A stretch of 64,000 nt of DNA from Pedobacter sp. MC2016-14 (GCF_020991475.1 NZ_JAJMPA010000005.1:1-64000), one strand, 5' to 3'. Shown: positions 44,189-52,938, counted from the stretch's first letter. Made by a program: numbers and translations. The notes: a model not told the origin generated them from the letters alone.

Positions 44189-45082
44189 ATGGACTCCGTA
44201 AGTTTAGATAACCTTTATAGCTATTTTAGTGGTATATTTAATACGCGTGAGCAGGCGTACCTTTTCTGGGGAATTCCCCTTTTGATATGGTTGCTGTCCC
44301 CCAGGAATACGAGAAAATCTGCGGGCGGTATTGTAAAGGCGTTGTTTTGCAGGCAGTTTGTGTATATCTATATCATTGCCCTTGCTTATATTTCCTGTTC
44401 CATTTTTTTATTACATGCGGTAAAGATTTGGGATATCTCACTCATCAAGGATACCATAATGTGGTTCTTGTTTGTTGCATTGCCGTTAATGTTCCAGGCT
44501 GGAAAAATCGATAGCTTTCAGAAGTTCCTAAAAGAGATCGTCACCCCCTTAATTGCTTTCTCCATTATATTTGAATACATATTTGGCCTTTATACCTTTA
44601 AACTATGGATTGAAGTACTAATGGTTCCTGCCCTTGTTATGTTAGGAGGTATGTTAGCCGTCAGCGAACGAAAATCTGAATATGCACAGGTAAACAAACT
44701 GCTTAAGGGAACGCAATTCTTTTCAGGCCTGATCGCTGTATTTTTCATCATGCTACATTTGGTTCAGCATTACCAAGAGTATGTCAACCGAACAGTTTTA
44801 ATGCAGTTTTTAATACCGTTATTTTTATCGCTTTTGTTTTTGCCGTTACTTTATGGTATAGCGATGTTTATTCATTATGAGACAGCATTTATAATACTTA
44901 AACGACACTTTCGTCATCATACCATGTATCGATATGCAATGTTGACGACCATGCTTCGGTTTAACGGAGATTTAGAAGGAATGAATCGCTGGAAACAAAT
45001 AGTGTTCAGCAAGAACCTGCAAGGCAGATCTGAAATCGATGAGACCATTGGACTTAAACTGCTTGAAAAAGTCCTTTGGTAA
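44189..45082 (+). CDS. Polytopic membrane protein paired with the HExxH protein
   Basis: The 297-residue product has about seven hydrophobic helices (near residues 24-36, 53-76, 88-102, 115-132, 137-155, 170-190 and 200-228) and a basic C-terminal cytoplasmic part of about 60 residues. No family is recognised. It starts next to the restored stop of the HExxH gene, which implies translational coupling. A soluble protease-like protein with a membrane partner in a defence island could be a sensor-effector pair, but this is inference. Confidence 0.55.
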   Translation: MDSVSLDNLYSYFSGIFNTREQAYLFWGIPLLIWLLSPRNTRKSAGGIVKALFCRQFVYIYIIALAYISCSIFLLHAVKIWDISLIKDTIMWFLFVALPLMFQAGKIDSFQKFLKEIVTPLIAFSIIFEYIFGLYTFKLWIEVLMVPALVMLGGMLAVSERKSEYAQVNKLLKGTQFFSGLIAVFFIMLHLVQHYQEYVNRTVLMQFLIPLFLSLLFLPLLYGIAMFIHYETAFIILKRHFRHHTMYRYAMLTTMLRFNGDLEGMNRWKQIVFSKNLQGRSEIDETIGLKLLEKVLW

Positions 45083-45303
45083 ACCTAAATTGTTATCTTC
45101 CATATGACTGTACTTAAAGTTCTGATTTTCTTCCCTTAAATACAATACGTTTGACCTAGTCTAATCCGACTTTACACAAAATTCAAGACACTACCTTTTT
45201 TCATTTACTTAGTATATTTTTTTTCACGACAAGACATTGCGCAAAACGTTTCAAAACTCAAAGTCCGAATCAACAGTTAAAGCCTAAAAAGGCCCATTGA
45301 TTA

Positions 45304-46188
45304 TTAGCTAGACTTAATGTGCTCAATTATGTTATTCCATTGATGTTCATAACCTTCTTTTGTTGATATAGTATATATTGTTACATCAAACGCTTCCAAC
45401 ATTTCCCTTCTTCGCATTTCTACATCAACTTCTTTAGTAACCTCTTCAATCGGCTTGGTGTAATAAAACACTTTATTTTTCACTAAATTATCTTCTTTAA
45501 GTCGAGCTCTCTTATTTAAAATCCACCACAGGTCAATTTCACTGAAATCAAGCCCAAAACCTGCAATGTGTACATTAGTATTAAAAAATAGTTCTATCCA
45601 AGAATACTTATCAAAAGTGTTTGATTTCAATTTATCATCAATCGACAATATGTCTTGCTTTTGCCCCTTGTCCCTAAAATCATATGTCCCTTTTAAGTAA
45701 CCATTAATCTTGCCAATAGAACCACAATAATGATTTAATCCAAGCATAATAGACTTAGGTTGGCGGATTTCTCCATGAATATTCCATATTTTAGCAATTT
45801 CTTTTCCATCTTTTAAAAGAGAAGTATTTCTTCTTATACTATACAAGTCTTCACTACTATTATTTACCTCTGTGAGATCAGCCCAAGCTTTATTTATGGC
45901 ATAATCATAGTTTGTTGATAAAAAATTTTTGACACCCAAATTCAAAATCTTCCCATAAAATTCATTTGTTGGTTGATTTTTGAGGAGATCAGAAATCTTA
46001 GATTTTAAATGTATTGTATCAGTCGATTTATTCCAATTTAACCTAATTCTTTCATAGGTCATTATATTTGGCAGAAAGCTCATATCAAACTTGTCATCTC
46101 TCATCAAAATATCCAAAAGCTCTGTCCATCCTGTCGCATCTTTACTAAGATAATTTAAGCCATTTCCATAAAGAATCGTTTTTTCCAT
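45304..46188 (-). CDS. SIR2-like protein, third of the operon
   Basis: The 294-residue protein has the Rossmann features of SIR2-family NAD-binding proteins: ILYGNGLN near the start, FLSTNYDYAI (Asn93), IWNIHGE (His138) and VHIAGFGLDFSEIDLWWIL (about 206-223). The Asn and His are the pair on which NAD hydrolysis depends in SIR2 defence effectors. It consists of almost nothing but the SIR2 domain. It is the last gene of a three-gene operon of diverged SIR2-like proteins, 35 bases after the previous one. Confidence 0.75.
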   Translation of the reverse strand: MEKTILYGNGLNYLSKDATGWTELLDILMRDDKFDMSFLPNIMTYERIRLNWNKSTDTIHLKSKISDLLKNQPTNEFYGKILNLGVKNFLSTNYDYAINKAWADLTEVNNSSEDLYSIRRNTSLLKDGKEIAKIWNIHGEIRQPKSIMLGLNHYCGSIGKINGYLKGTYDFRDKGQKQDILSIDDKLKSNTFDKYSWIELFFNTNVHIAGFGLDFSEIDLWWILNKRARLKEDNLVKNKVFYYTKPIEEVTKEVDVEMRRREMLEAFDVTIYTISTKEGYEHQWNNIIEHIKSS

Positions 46189-46223
46189 TAGTTATTATGT
46201 TGTTTGTTTTTTTGTAAAAATAT

Positions 46224-47558
46224 CTAATCTAATATTGCTGGAATTTCAGAGCATGATGGCCAAGAATTAGTTTCAATTATATCTTCAACCATAATTTGAT
46301 TCTCTAATTTCATTTCGTGCCAACGACTGCGCCATGCTTGCCATGCATGCCAAGAATAACCTTTGTACCACTCCTTGCTCGCGTTACTTAAGGAATACTT
46401 AGCTATCTCACAAAAATCTTTTTCAAACTCCGACCCCTTAATGGTGATAATCGAGGCAATCTCAATCAGCCAGTCTGCAAGATGTTCATATTGAGTCCAA
46501 GCATTATTCTCTCTCGTAAACTGACGTTTCTTTTTTAATAAGAAAATCAAAGTTTTAAGAAAACTCATATCCCTACTATCAATTCCTAAACTAGATGCTT
46601 GAAGAAGAATATTGGTCAATGATAACTTCAATTTCAAAAACTCATCTGTGTAATAATGTGTTCCTGCAATAACGTCTTTCAAATCCTCTACAGAATCGAT
46701 AAGACCTTTAGCCTTATCATACTTCCTTTCAATTAAATCAAAAAACGTGTGAGTATCAGTATTCTGAATGACCTTTATTCCGTATGTCATTGAATAAAAT
46801 TTTTCAATAACATCCGAAATTGAATCTTTTGTCACATAATAAATTTCAGTTCTTCTAAAAGATTCATTTTTTGAATTTTTAACTTCGTTCAAAATAGAAT
46901 TCAAATTGAAATCTCCTAACGAATAGCCCAGGATGGCTACTGTAGTTTCTTGAAGTAAGGTGAAAAATTTTCTTGAGAAGTAATTGTTTGAATTTTGAAA
47001 ATTATAATAATCATTGATAGTCAGTATAATGCTTTCCGGTTTATTTACACAACCGTGTATGTGATATATATTTTGGCCAGAATTAATTCGGGGAATGATA
47101 CTCCCTTCAATTACTATTCTACTTGTAATGGGAATTATATAATCCGAAAAAATTGTATCATAATTTGTGGTTACTATATTGATATTAGGGTGTTCTTGAA
47201 AAAAAGATTGCAAATGGCTTAGTTTATCTTTGTCTATAGTCTTTTCATTTATATTCTTTCTTATAATATTAGAGATTTCCTCTTTAATACTTCTTCGTTT
47301 TCGAAGAAATTCACTTTCTAAAATCTGGGCACAGATAGTTAAGTCATAAATCGCTTCTTTTATTTCTCCAGAAGAATTGGAATTAAATAATTGATTTAAT
47401 AATTTGTCATTTTTATCTATTGCTCTTGCGCAATCCACAAGCAACTCCAACCAGCTTGGAGCCTTACCATTAGTTATGTATTTACTAAACCCTGTTCCAA
47501 CAAAAAGAGTCAATGAATTCGTATGTAAAGATGTTGCAATATCGAGGTAATCACTCAT
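46224..47558 (-). CDS. SIR2-family protein with C-terminal helical domain
   Basis: The 444-residue protein has a SIR2_2-type domain in its first 240 residues: TLFVGTGFSKYI (18-28), VTTNYDTIF (Asn132), YHIHGCVNKPESIILT (His168) and VAILGYSLGDFNLNSIL. A helical C-terminal half with HAWQAWRSRWHEM follows and may be the sensing or oligomerisation part, as in SIR2-containing defence proteins. It stands between two other SIR2-like genes. Predicted role: NAD depletion upon infection. Confidence 0.78.
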   Translation of the reverse strand: MSDYLDIATSLHTNSLTLFVGTGFSKYITNGKAPSWLELLVDCARAIDKNDKLLNQLFNSNSSGEIKEAIYDLTICAQILESEFLRKRRSIKEEISNIIRKNINEKTIDKDKLSHLQSFFQEHPNINIVTTNYDTIFSDYIIPITSRIVIEGSIIPRINSGQNIYHIHGCVNKPESIILTINDYYNFQNSNNYFSRKFFTLLQETTVAILGYSLGDFNLNSILNEVKNSKNESFRRTEIYYVTKDSISDVIEKFYSMTYGIKVIQNTDTHTFFDLIERKYDKAKGLIDSVEDLKDVIAGTHYYTDEFLKLKLSLTNILLQASSLGIDSRDMSFLKTLIFLLKKKRQFTRENNAWTQYEHLADWLIEIASIITIKGSEFEKDFCEIAKYSLSNASKEWYKGYSWHAWQAWRSRWHEMKLENQIMVEDIIETNSWPSCSEIPAILD

Positions 47559-47607
47559 ATGAGATACTATTTACGAATTGAAATATGTATAAATTCTATT
47601 TATTATT

Positions 47608-48663
47608 TCACTGACTCCAAGTATTCGCGGTCTTTGCATTATAAGGAATAATTTTACATTTAAACTTCGACTTAATTTTTAAAATATGATCTAGCCCTTC
47701 CTGAGAATAAACTCCAATATAAACACTCCATAACTTTTCCCTAACCCTCCTGCCACTTTTTGCCGCTATATTTATAGCCTCAATTATATGAGAATCGTAT
47801 TCGCCAAAATTAAAACCAAATGTTACCAATGAACCTTCAATGTTGCATAACTTTTCATAACAAAAAGATAAATATTTGTTATGCATAATGTGGGTCAATT
47901 TTTCTTGTCCATTTCCCGCAGTCACAAAAATTGGGTATTCCTTTTTTTTTATCCTTTCTTTAATATTCTCAAGTAAGAAATGTTCTGTATCATATTCAAC
48001 CTTAATAATATCAATCCCATTATCGAAAATAGGAAGTGAACCATGAAGGTAATTGATGGTTTGAGACGATTTATGCTTTCCCCATCGCAATTCAGAATAT
48101 TGCAGTTCATTTTGTGGAACAGACACCCCTGATTCTATTTCGGTTTCTAAATCTCTACCGAAGCCATCAATAGAGTTTTCAGTTCCAGTTCGCATTAATA
48201 CCCAGTAAACTAGTAAATCATAATTAGTTGAAAATACCAATCCGTCTTTTGATAAGTATTCACTTAAGAACTTTTGGCAAGATTGTACCTTTTCAATTGG
48301 CATCTTAAAAACGTGTTCGGGATGAAGTTCTTTGACCGCATCTATGAGGCTGTTTTTCAATTTTTCTATAACTGCTTTAATTTTAGGAACGAGTTCAGCA
48401 TCATCGCTAAAGATATTGGCTATCTCACAAAAATTATCGAGTTGTTGCATTATTAGTTCAAAATTTTTGGTATTAAGACTCTCAAATAATTTTTGAACTA
48501 CTGGATCGCCTATCTCGTCAATAAATTTACTCAAAGCATTGTATGAAAATATATTACTGTCATATGCCATGCTAAAGCCATTGCCGAATAGCAGATGTTT
48601 TTTTCTTTTCTTATTAAGAGATGAGACAACCTCTTGGTAGGTAATTAATTCATTTAACTGCAT
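47608..48663 (-). CDS. DUF4917-type SIR2-like protein, first of the operon
   Basis: The 351-residue protein matches the DUF4917 group: HLLFGNGFSMAYDSNIFSYNAL (23-44), VFSTNYDLLVYW (Asn147), INYLHGSLPIF (His207) and LVTFGFNFGEYDSHIIEAI (279-297). The nucleotide-binding and catalytic positions of SIR2 proteins are kept. It leads the three-gene operon, 49 bases before the next gene. The DNA is visibly richer in A and T than the flanking chromosome, as expected for acquired genes. Confidence 0.75.
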   Translation of the reverse strand: MQLNELITYQEVVSSLNKKRKKHLLFGNGFSMAYDSNIFSYNALSKFIDEIGDPVVQKLFESLNTKNFELIMQQLDNFCEIANIFSDDAELVPKIKAVIEKLKNSLIDAVKELHPEHVFKMPIEKVQSCQKFLSEYLSKDGLVFSTNYDLLVYWVLMRTGTENSIDGFGRDLETEIESGVSVPQNELQYSELRWGKHKSSQTINYLHGSLPIFDNGIDIIKVEYDTEHFLLENIKERIKKKEYPIFVTAGNGQEKLTHIMHNKYLSFCYEKLCNIEGSLVTFGFNFGEYDSHIIEAINIAAKSGRRVREKLWSVYIGVYSQEGLDHILKIKSKFKCKIIPYNAKTANTWSQ

Positions 48664-49131
48664 CTTCTTTGATTATTTAAAACAAAAACGCTTGATGAAC
48701 AAATTAGCCAGTTTCCATCAACAAATAAAAAACGACAATTCAACCCAGTGCATTTTTTTAACATGAATGAGAACATTAAACATAATTTTAGGAAACTAAT
48801 ATAGTTTTTTTTTAAGAATGATTCATACTTATCCAATATCGAAAAATCAACCAAGCAACTAAAAAAGACAAATTGCGGTTGAAGCTGACTACAAATATAT
48901 TTCAATTGTGGAGATCTTCAATTCCAGAGAAAATGAGCAATCGATATATTTTTAATGCCCAACTTGACTGTATCATTCCTTCCTGAGGCTATATGAATTT
49001 AATTTTCCGTTTGAAACAAATAAAAGCCAGTAATCTTGCCATCTCAGACTTATTCATTTAAGGCCTGGATTTTTTTCATATCCCCAAATTCCCAACTAAT
49101 TCAGACGTGATTCAGAAAGCAAAATAAAACC
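48664..49131. other. Intergenic region upstream of the SIR2 operon and retron
   Basis: This A/T-rich gap lies between two divergent defence operons. An 83-codon minus-strand frame (48654-48905) overlaps the SIR2 start and does not look like a protein. No RNA gene is evident; promoters for both directions must lie here. Confidence 0.45.
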
Positions 49132-49210
49132 GACTCACCGAATACCTTAAAAAAAATAACCACAAACAGCTTATAAAGCTTAACTGCTAACCGTCGCAAA
49201 GCTAAATTCG
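49132..49210. repeat. Second island left-end scar, upstream of the retron
   Basis: GACTCACCGAATA (49132-49144) and GCAAAGCTAAATTCG (49196-49210) repeat the pair at 41235-41247 and 41308-41322, at nearly the same distance (64 against 73 bases). The tRNA core is missing here. The retron effector starts 66 bases later, where the first module has its integrase. Confidence 0.5.
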
Positions 49211-49275
49211 TTTGTGTATATTTTGATATGCAAATTGAAAGTATTGTTTGATAAATTGTTTACTTTAGAGGTTGA

Positions 49276-50244
49276 ATGAGTCAAAAGCATACAGAACAAT
49301 TGCGGTTGCAGAAAAATGAATTGTCCCTCACCGAATGTAAGGTCATCACTGACAGGATAATGAAGTACATATTTGAGCCTGCTCGCAATTCCAAAACAAC
49401 TATCTTCCTCTGTGGCAAAGATATATCTGACCTAAGTAGTATCCGATATAAAATCTCAGATCTTTTGGGTACTATCCTATGGTATGGAGATTATGATATT
49501 ATCTATCCGGAAGATATTTTTGAAACATTACTATATAAATCAAATTCTGAAGACTTACTATCTTTGGAAAACTTGTTGGCAGATAGTGTTGACGTTGTGG
49601 TGGTGATACCCGAAAGCGCAGGTTCTTTTGCGGAGCTAGGCGCTTTCGCTAACAATGAAAAACTCCGAAAGAAAATGGTTTGTGTGCTGGACAAAAAATA
49701 TCATAAAGATAAAAGTTTTATTAACCAAGGTCCGGTTAAATTACTCAAAAGAACTAATCATAAAGCAGTTGTTCATGTTGATCCAGAACTACTAAATACA
49801 CCTACCTCCACGCTGATTGGATTTCCTAGCATTACTCGTAATCCTGAACTAGAAAAAGTAGTTTCAGCTATTAGAAACGTCAAAAAGAACATATCAAAAT
49901 CTGAAAAAAAACTCACTTTATTAAGTGTCGACCGCTTTCTGCTTCCCGCAATTTACCTCCTAGAGCCTGTTGGTAAGATGACCCTAACCCATATGACAGC
50001 TATTGTTACTGAAAATGAAATTTTTGCTTCTAGTATTACAGAAACCGCACTGAGCATGCTGATAAAAAAACGTTGGGTGCAATCTACCGCCGAGGGATAT
50101 AGGCTAACTAGCAGTGGAGTTAATGCCTTTTTGAGTTATAAAGCCAATAAAAACATTAATGTTACAAATAGAACCAAAGATATTGATAATTTACGCTTAG
50201 AAATATTAAATTTGACATATAGAAACAAAAAATTGAGGGTATAG
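49276..50244 (+). CDS. Retron effector, NDT-like with winged-helix tail (St85/Eco1 type)
   Basis: The 322-residue protein has an N-terminal nucleoside-deoxyribosyltransferase-like domain: TIFLCGKDISDLSSIRYKI, a DSVDVVVVIPES strand, then AGSFAELGAF (113-124) with the expected catalytic Glu120. The C-terminal part (about 205-290, LLPAIYLLEPVGKMTLTHMTAIV and TALSMLIKKRWVQSTAEGYRLTSSGV) is a winged helix. This is the arrangement of the effector of type II-A retrons, in which the msDNA and RT hold the toxic enzyme inactive until phage infection. Its last codons overlap the a1 end of the msr-msd RNA. Confidence 0.82.
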   Translation: MSQKHTEQLRLQKNELSLTECKVITDRIMKYIFEPARNSKTTIFLCGKDISDLSSIRYKISDLLGTILWYGDYDIIYPEDIFETLLYKSNSEDLLSLENLLADSVDVVVVIPESAGSFAELGAFANNEKLRKKMVCVLDKKYHKDKSFINQGPVKLLKRTNHKAVVHVDPELLNTPTSTLIGFPSITRNPELEKVVSAIRNVKKNISKSEKKLTLLSVDRFLLPAIYLLEPVGKMTLTHMTAIVTENEIFASSITETALSMLIKKRWVQSTAEGYRLTSSGVNAFLSYKANKNINVTNRTKDIDNLRLEILNLTYRNKKLRV

Positions 50245-50408
50245 AGATTTTAGACATTTGGTTTACCAAATATTGGGACGTTGTTTCGGCGTCCAAGAAT
50301 TAAACTTAGCTTTATCTTCCAAAAGTATGAAGCTATTGACTCGATTCCTCGCAACATCTTCATACTTCCGTCTAGTATTATGAGTAAAAACACTTACCCT
50401 TGATTTTT
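50228..50408 (+). ncRNA. Retron msr-msd RNA
   Basis: Bases 50228-50241 (in the effector's 3' end) pair with 50395-50408 as 14 bp, two of them G-U, giving the a1/a2 stem. Inside lie an msr hairpin ATTTGG/CCAAAT (50256-50271) and a second hairpin GGACG/CGTCC (50276-50294) with the loop TTGTTTCGG. As I remember it, that 9-base loop is identical to the one in the Eco1 (Ec86) msr. The msd has a perfect 10-bp stem AAGTATGAAG/CTTCATACTT (50323-50332, 50358-50367) around a 25-base loop. The branching guanosine is probably 50244 or 50246, at or next to the effector stop codon. The RT starts 5 bases after a2. Confidence 0.82.
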
Positions 50409-50413
50409 GTTTC

Positions 50414-51376
50414 ATGAACAAGTCCAATATTATTAGGCTGAAAATGCTAGGCTTACCTGTTATGGAGAAAGTCGATGATTTTGCAGAGTTAACGAGACTC
50501 TCCAGATCTATTATTTATCAGATGTCATCATTTGCGAATGAATACTACATCACATACCAGCGCCCGAAAAAAACAGGGGGAAAAAGAACGATTTCTCAAC
50601 CTTCACGTAAGCTGAAAGCACTTCAAGCTTGGATTTTGGTAAATATTTTAAACAAATTAAGTGTATCTCCTTCCTGCATGGGTTTTGAAAAAGGAACTTC
50701 AACTTATCAAAACGCAAAAGCACACATTGGTGCTACTGCGATATTAACTGTTGATATCCAAGACTTTTTCCCTTCTATCAGCCAACGTCATGTTTTTAAC
50801 ATTTTTCGAGCTGTTGGATACAATAACCTGATTTCGATCATACTATCAAAGATCTGCACTTTCGAAAATAAATTGCCTCAAGGTGGTCCTTGTTCACCAA
50901 AGCTAGCTAACTTAGTAGCATGGAGACTGGACAACAGGTTACAGGGCTATGTAGGAAAAAAAGGAATCAGTTACACTCGATATGCTGATGACTTATCTTT
51001 TTCTGGCCCGATGCCGTCCAAAGTAGTTCGCTCACTTCCTTTCATTAAAAGTATCATTACTAGTGAACGTTTTGAAGTTAATGACAAAAAGACCCGAATA
51101 GCTGGACCTTCCCGAGCAAAGATCGTGACTGGGCTTGTAGTAGGAAACGATGGTGTTGGAATTGGTAGGGAAAAGTATAAACTGTTTCGAGCTAAAATTC
51201 ACAGGCTAACCAAGCAGACTGAGCAAACGAATTTAAAATTATTATCTGAGGTGCATGGTTGGCTAGCCTACCTGCATAGCGTGGATGTAAAAAGGCTGAA
51301 TAAGGCTAAGAAATATATTGCTAACTTGAAAAACAAATATCCAGAAAGCTTAGTTAGTAAAATCAATTGGAAATAG
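50414..51376 (+). CDS. Retron reverse transcriptase (St85/Eco1-like)
   Basis: The 320-residue RT has all key motifs: the retron-specific NAxxH (NAKAH, 100-104), Asp114 in TVDIQDFFPS, LPQGGPCSPKLAN (154-166), the catalytic YADD (190-193) and the VTG motif (238-240) that contacts the msr. Length and order are normal for retron RTs. It should make msDNA from the RNA encoded immediately upstream and hold the effector in an inactive complex. Order here is effector, RNA, RT. Confidence 0.9.
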   Translation: MNKSNIIRLKMLGLPVMEKVDDFAELTRLSRSIIYQMSSFANEYYITYQRPKKTGGKRTISQPSRKLKALQAWILVNILNKLSVSPSCMGFEKGTSTYQNAKAHIGATAILTVDIQDFFPSISQRHVFNIFRAVGYNNLISIILSKICTFENKLPQGGPCSPKLANLVAWRLDNRLQGYVGKKGISYTRYADDLSFSGPMPSKVVRSLPFIKSIITSERFEVNDKKTRIAGPSRAKIVTGLVVGNDGVGIGREKYKLFRAKIHRLTKQTEQTNLKLLSEVHGWLAYLHSVDVKRLNKAKKYIANLKNKYPESLVSKINWK

Positions 51377-51606
51377 TTAACAACTATGTGTCAACAACAT
51401 AAATTATCTTCTGAATACTTTGAAGGCTTGGCTACTCGTAAAAGTTCTTTTTTTTGGATAATACTCACATTTTCACCATAAATCTCTCGAATATTTTAAT
51501 TTAAGAGAGACGGATCCAAGCGTATTGCTAACAATGTATTAGTGCATAATCAAAATTAATGCGTAAATTAGTAATATAACATTTGCAGTTATAAAAGAAT
51601 TAAGAA
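51377..51606. other. Right end of the retron module
   Basis: No gene is visible. The sequence is A/T-rich, starts after the RT stop and leads into the arm-type repeat at 51607. No strong terminator hairpin is evident. Confidence 0.4.
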
Positions 51607-51626
51607 AGGTGAGTGATTCGGTGAGT
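51607..51626. repeat. Arm-type repeat, right end
   Basis: AGGTGAGTGATTCGGTGAGT is an exact 20-base copy of 41197-41216. It lies 59 bases before the partial att core, on the opposite side of the core from the left-end copy, as expected for integrase arm sites on both flanks of attP. Confidence 0.6.
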
Positions 51627-51685
51627 CGACAATTAAAAACCTTCAAGGCACCATATTAAAGCGGGATTTTAAGCTGGGGTACAAT

Positions 51686-51700
51686 TCCCCCACTCTCCGC
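51686..51700 (+). repeat. Internal attachment site (partial tRNA-Ser 3' end)
   Basis: TCCCCCACTCTCCGC equals the 3' end of both tRNA-Ser genes but stands without a tRNA body. About 80 bases after it still resemble the terminator region behind tRNA copy 1 (TCAAAACCAACA, CCTGCAAATCGTA). It marks the right border of the first island module(s). Confidence 0.65.
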
Positions 51701-51785
51701 CCAAATGGGGTCAAAACCAACATAAAACCCTGCAAATCGTATGATTAGTGGGTTTTTGCATTTTAACGGCTAAAAGTTTCAACAC

Positions 51786-51852
51786 AAGCTAAAATACCTG
51801 ATATTAAAGTAGGTGCAGATATGGCAGCACTTAAAAAAAAGCATGTAACATA
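51786..51852 (+). pseudogene. C-terminal remnant of a second integrase
   Basis: The sequence reads QAKIPDIKVGADMAALKKK and then stops at 51850-51852. It matches the last part of the first integrase remnant (YAKILDIKVGADMATLKNK). Only about 22 codons remain. It shows that a second related element once sat here. Confidence 0.6.
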
Positions 51853-51912
51853 ATTTATGGAGTAAGACAATATCTAGCCCTGATTAACGTCTTTATATTT
51901 GAGAGCGTTAAT

Positions 51913-52662
51913 TTAGATGAAGCGGGAATGGTCGGAGATCATTTCCGCTTTCTTATTTAATTGGATGATCACCCGAGTAGCCAGCACTAGTCTAGCAGCC
52001 TCAACTGCAGATTTGTCGTATGTTTTCCTATTTATAATCTTTTCATTTAATTGCTGGTCACTATGATGTTTAAAAGTCAATTTGTATTGTGAAATTTTGT
52101 TTTCATAATTTTCATTGACAATAACACGTTTTTTGGAAAAATCAATTCCAGATTTCATATAGGGGAAAAGTCTAAAATATGTATGGGTTGTAATGATAGG
52201 TGGTTTCAAAACATCCAACATTAAAGATGTGACATAGAGCTGTAAACCATCGTTGAATTTTAGAAGTAGGTAACCATAAGACGCCCATGGGACTATTTTC
52301 CTATTTATGTGATCAATTCTGTTTCTATGATAAATAGCCAAGTGCTGCTCTACTAAAATTAGATCTGAAAAATTGTAAAAATGCTCTTTACCAGATTTAC
52401 TAACAATCAATGTACTTTGGTTTTCATCAATTACTATTTTAAGTCCTGAATTTTTAATGTAGTAACTAATATGAAGAAAAATTGCTGGTGCAATAAATAT
52501 CAACACAGGGATTGCTCCTACCATCAGACCTTCTGAGGTGATGTAATTTTTTTCATAAAATGGGATAAAATAACAAACCAGAACTACCAAAGAAAGGCCA
52601 ATAAGAATGTATTTTAAAGACCGGATGTGATTGACAATTCTTATCTTGTAAACACTTTGCAT
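51913..52662 (-). CDS. Membrane protein with PH-like domain, unknown function
   Basis: The 249-residue product has two transmembrane helices (about 18-34 and 48-68). A beta-rich region follows (LKIVIDENQSTLIVSKSGKEHFYNFSDLILVEQH, GYLLLKFNDGLQLYVTSLML) that could be PH-like. The C-terminal helix holds DKSAVEAARLVLATRVI. No confident family. It follows the XRE regulator by 21 bases, so they form one operon. The hairpin with a TGGTCGGAGATCA loop lies at its 3' end. Confidence 0.55.
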   Translation of the reverse strand: MQSVYKIRIVNHIRSLKYILIGLSLVVLVCYFIPFYEKNYITSEGLMVGAIPVLIFIAPAIFLHISYYIKNSGLKIVIDENQSTLIVSKSGKEHFYNFSDLILVEQHLAIYHRNRIDHINRKIVPWASYGYLLLKFNDGLQLYVTSLMLDVLKPPIITTHTYFRLFPYMKSGIDFSKKRVIVNENYENKISQYKLTFKHHSDQQLNEKIINRKTYDKSAVEAARLVLATRVIIQLNKKAEMISDHSRFI

Positions 52663-52683
52663 ATTCAGTTTTTATAGGGGTCG

Positions 52684-52938
52684 TTATTTATTTAGGTTAT
52701 ATTCTTCGTTGAAGAACTCACTTAAACTCACCCCGAAACAATTAAGAATACCAATCAACGTCCCAATCGTTATGTTAGCACTCCCCGCCTCATATTTACC
52801 ATACTGGGAGCGATTTAGATTATTGTCATAGGAAAACTTATCTGGGCTGCTATATCCGCTGGACTTACGGAGACTTTTAAGCCTTAAACCTATTTTCCTT
52901 AGCTCTTTTTCATTTGTTAAAAGGTCCTTATTTGCCAT
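52684..52938 (-). CDS. XRE-family helix-turn-helix regulator
   Basis: From the ATG at 52938 the product has 84 residues; an upstream ATG at 52974 would add 12. The helix-turn-helix reads LRKIGLRLKSLRKSSGYSSPDKFSYDNNLNRSQYGKYEAGSANITIGTLIGILNCFGVSLSEFF. It probably represses its own operon with the membrane protein, through the inverted repeats at 52965-53006. Confidence 0.8.
   Translation of the reverse strand: MANKDLLTNEKELRKIGLRLKSLRKSSGYSSPDKFSYDNNLNRSQYGKYEAGSANITIGTLIGILNCFGVSLSEFFNEEYNLNK

Noticed and set aside
48654..48905. 83-codon minus-strand frame before the SIR2 operon
   Set aside because: It overlaps the DUF4917 start, has a composition dominated by Phe, Cys and Ser from A/T-rich DNA, and shows no motif.
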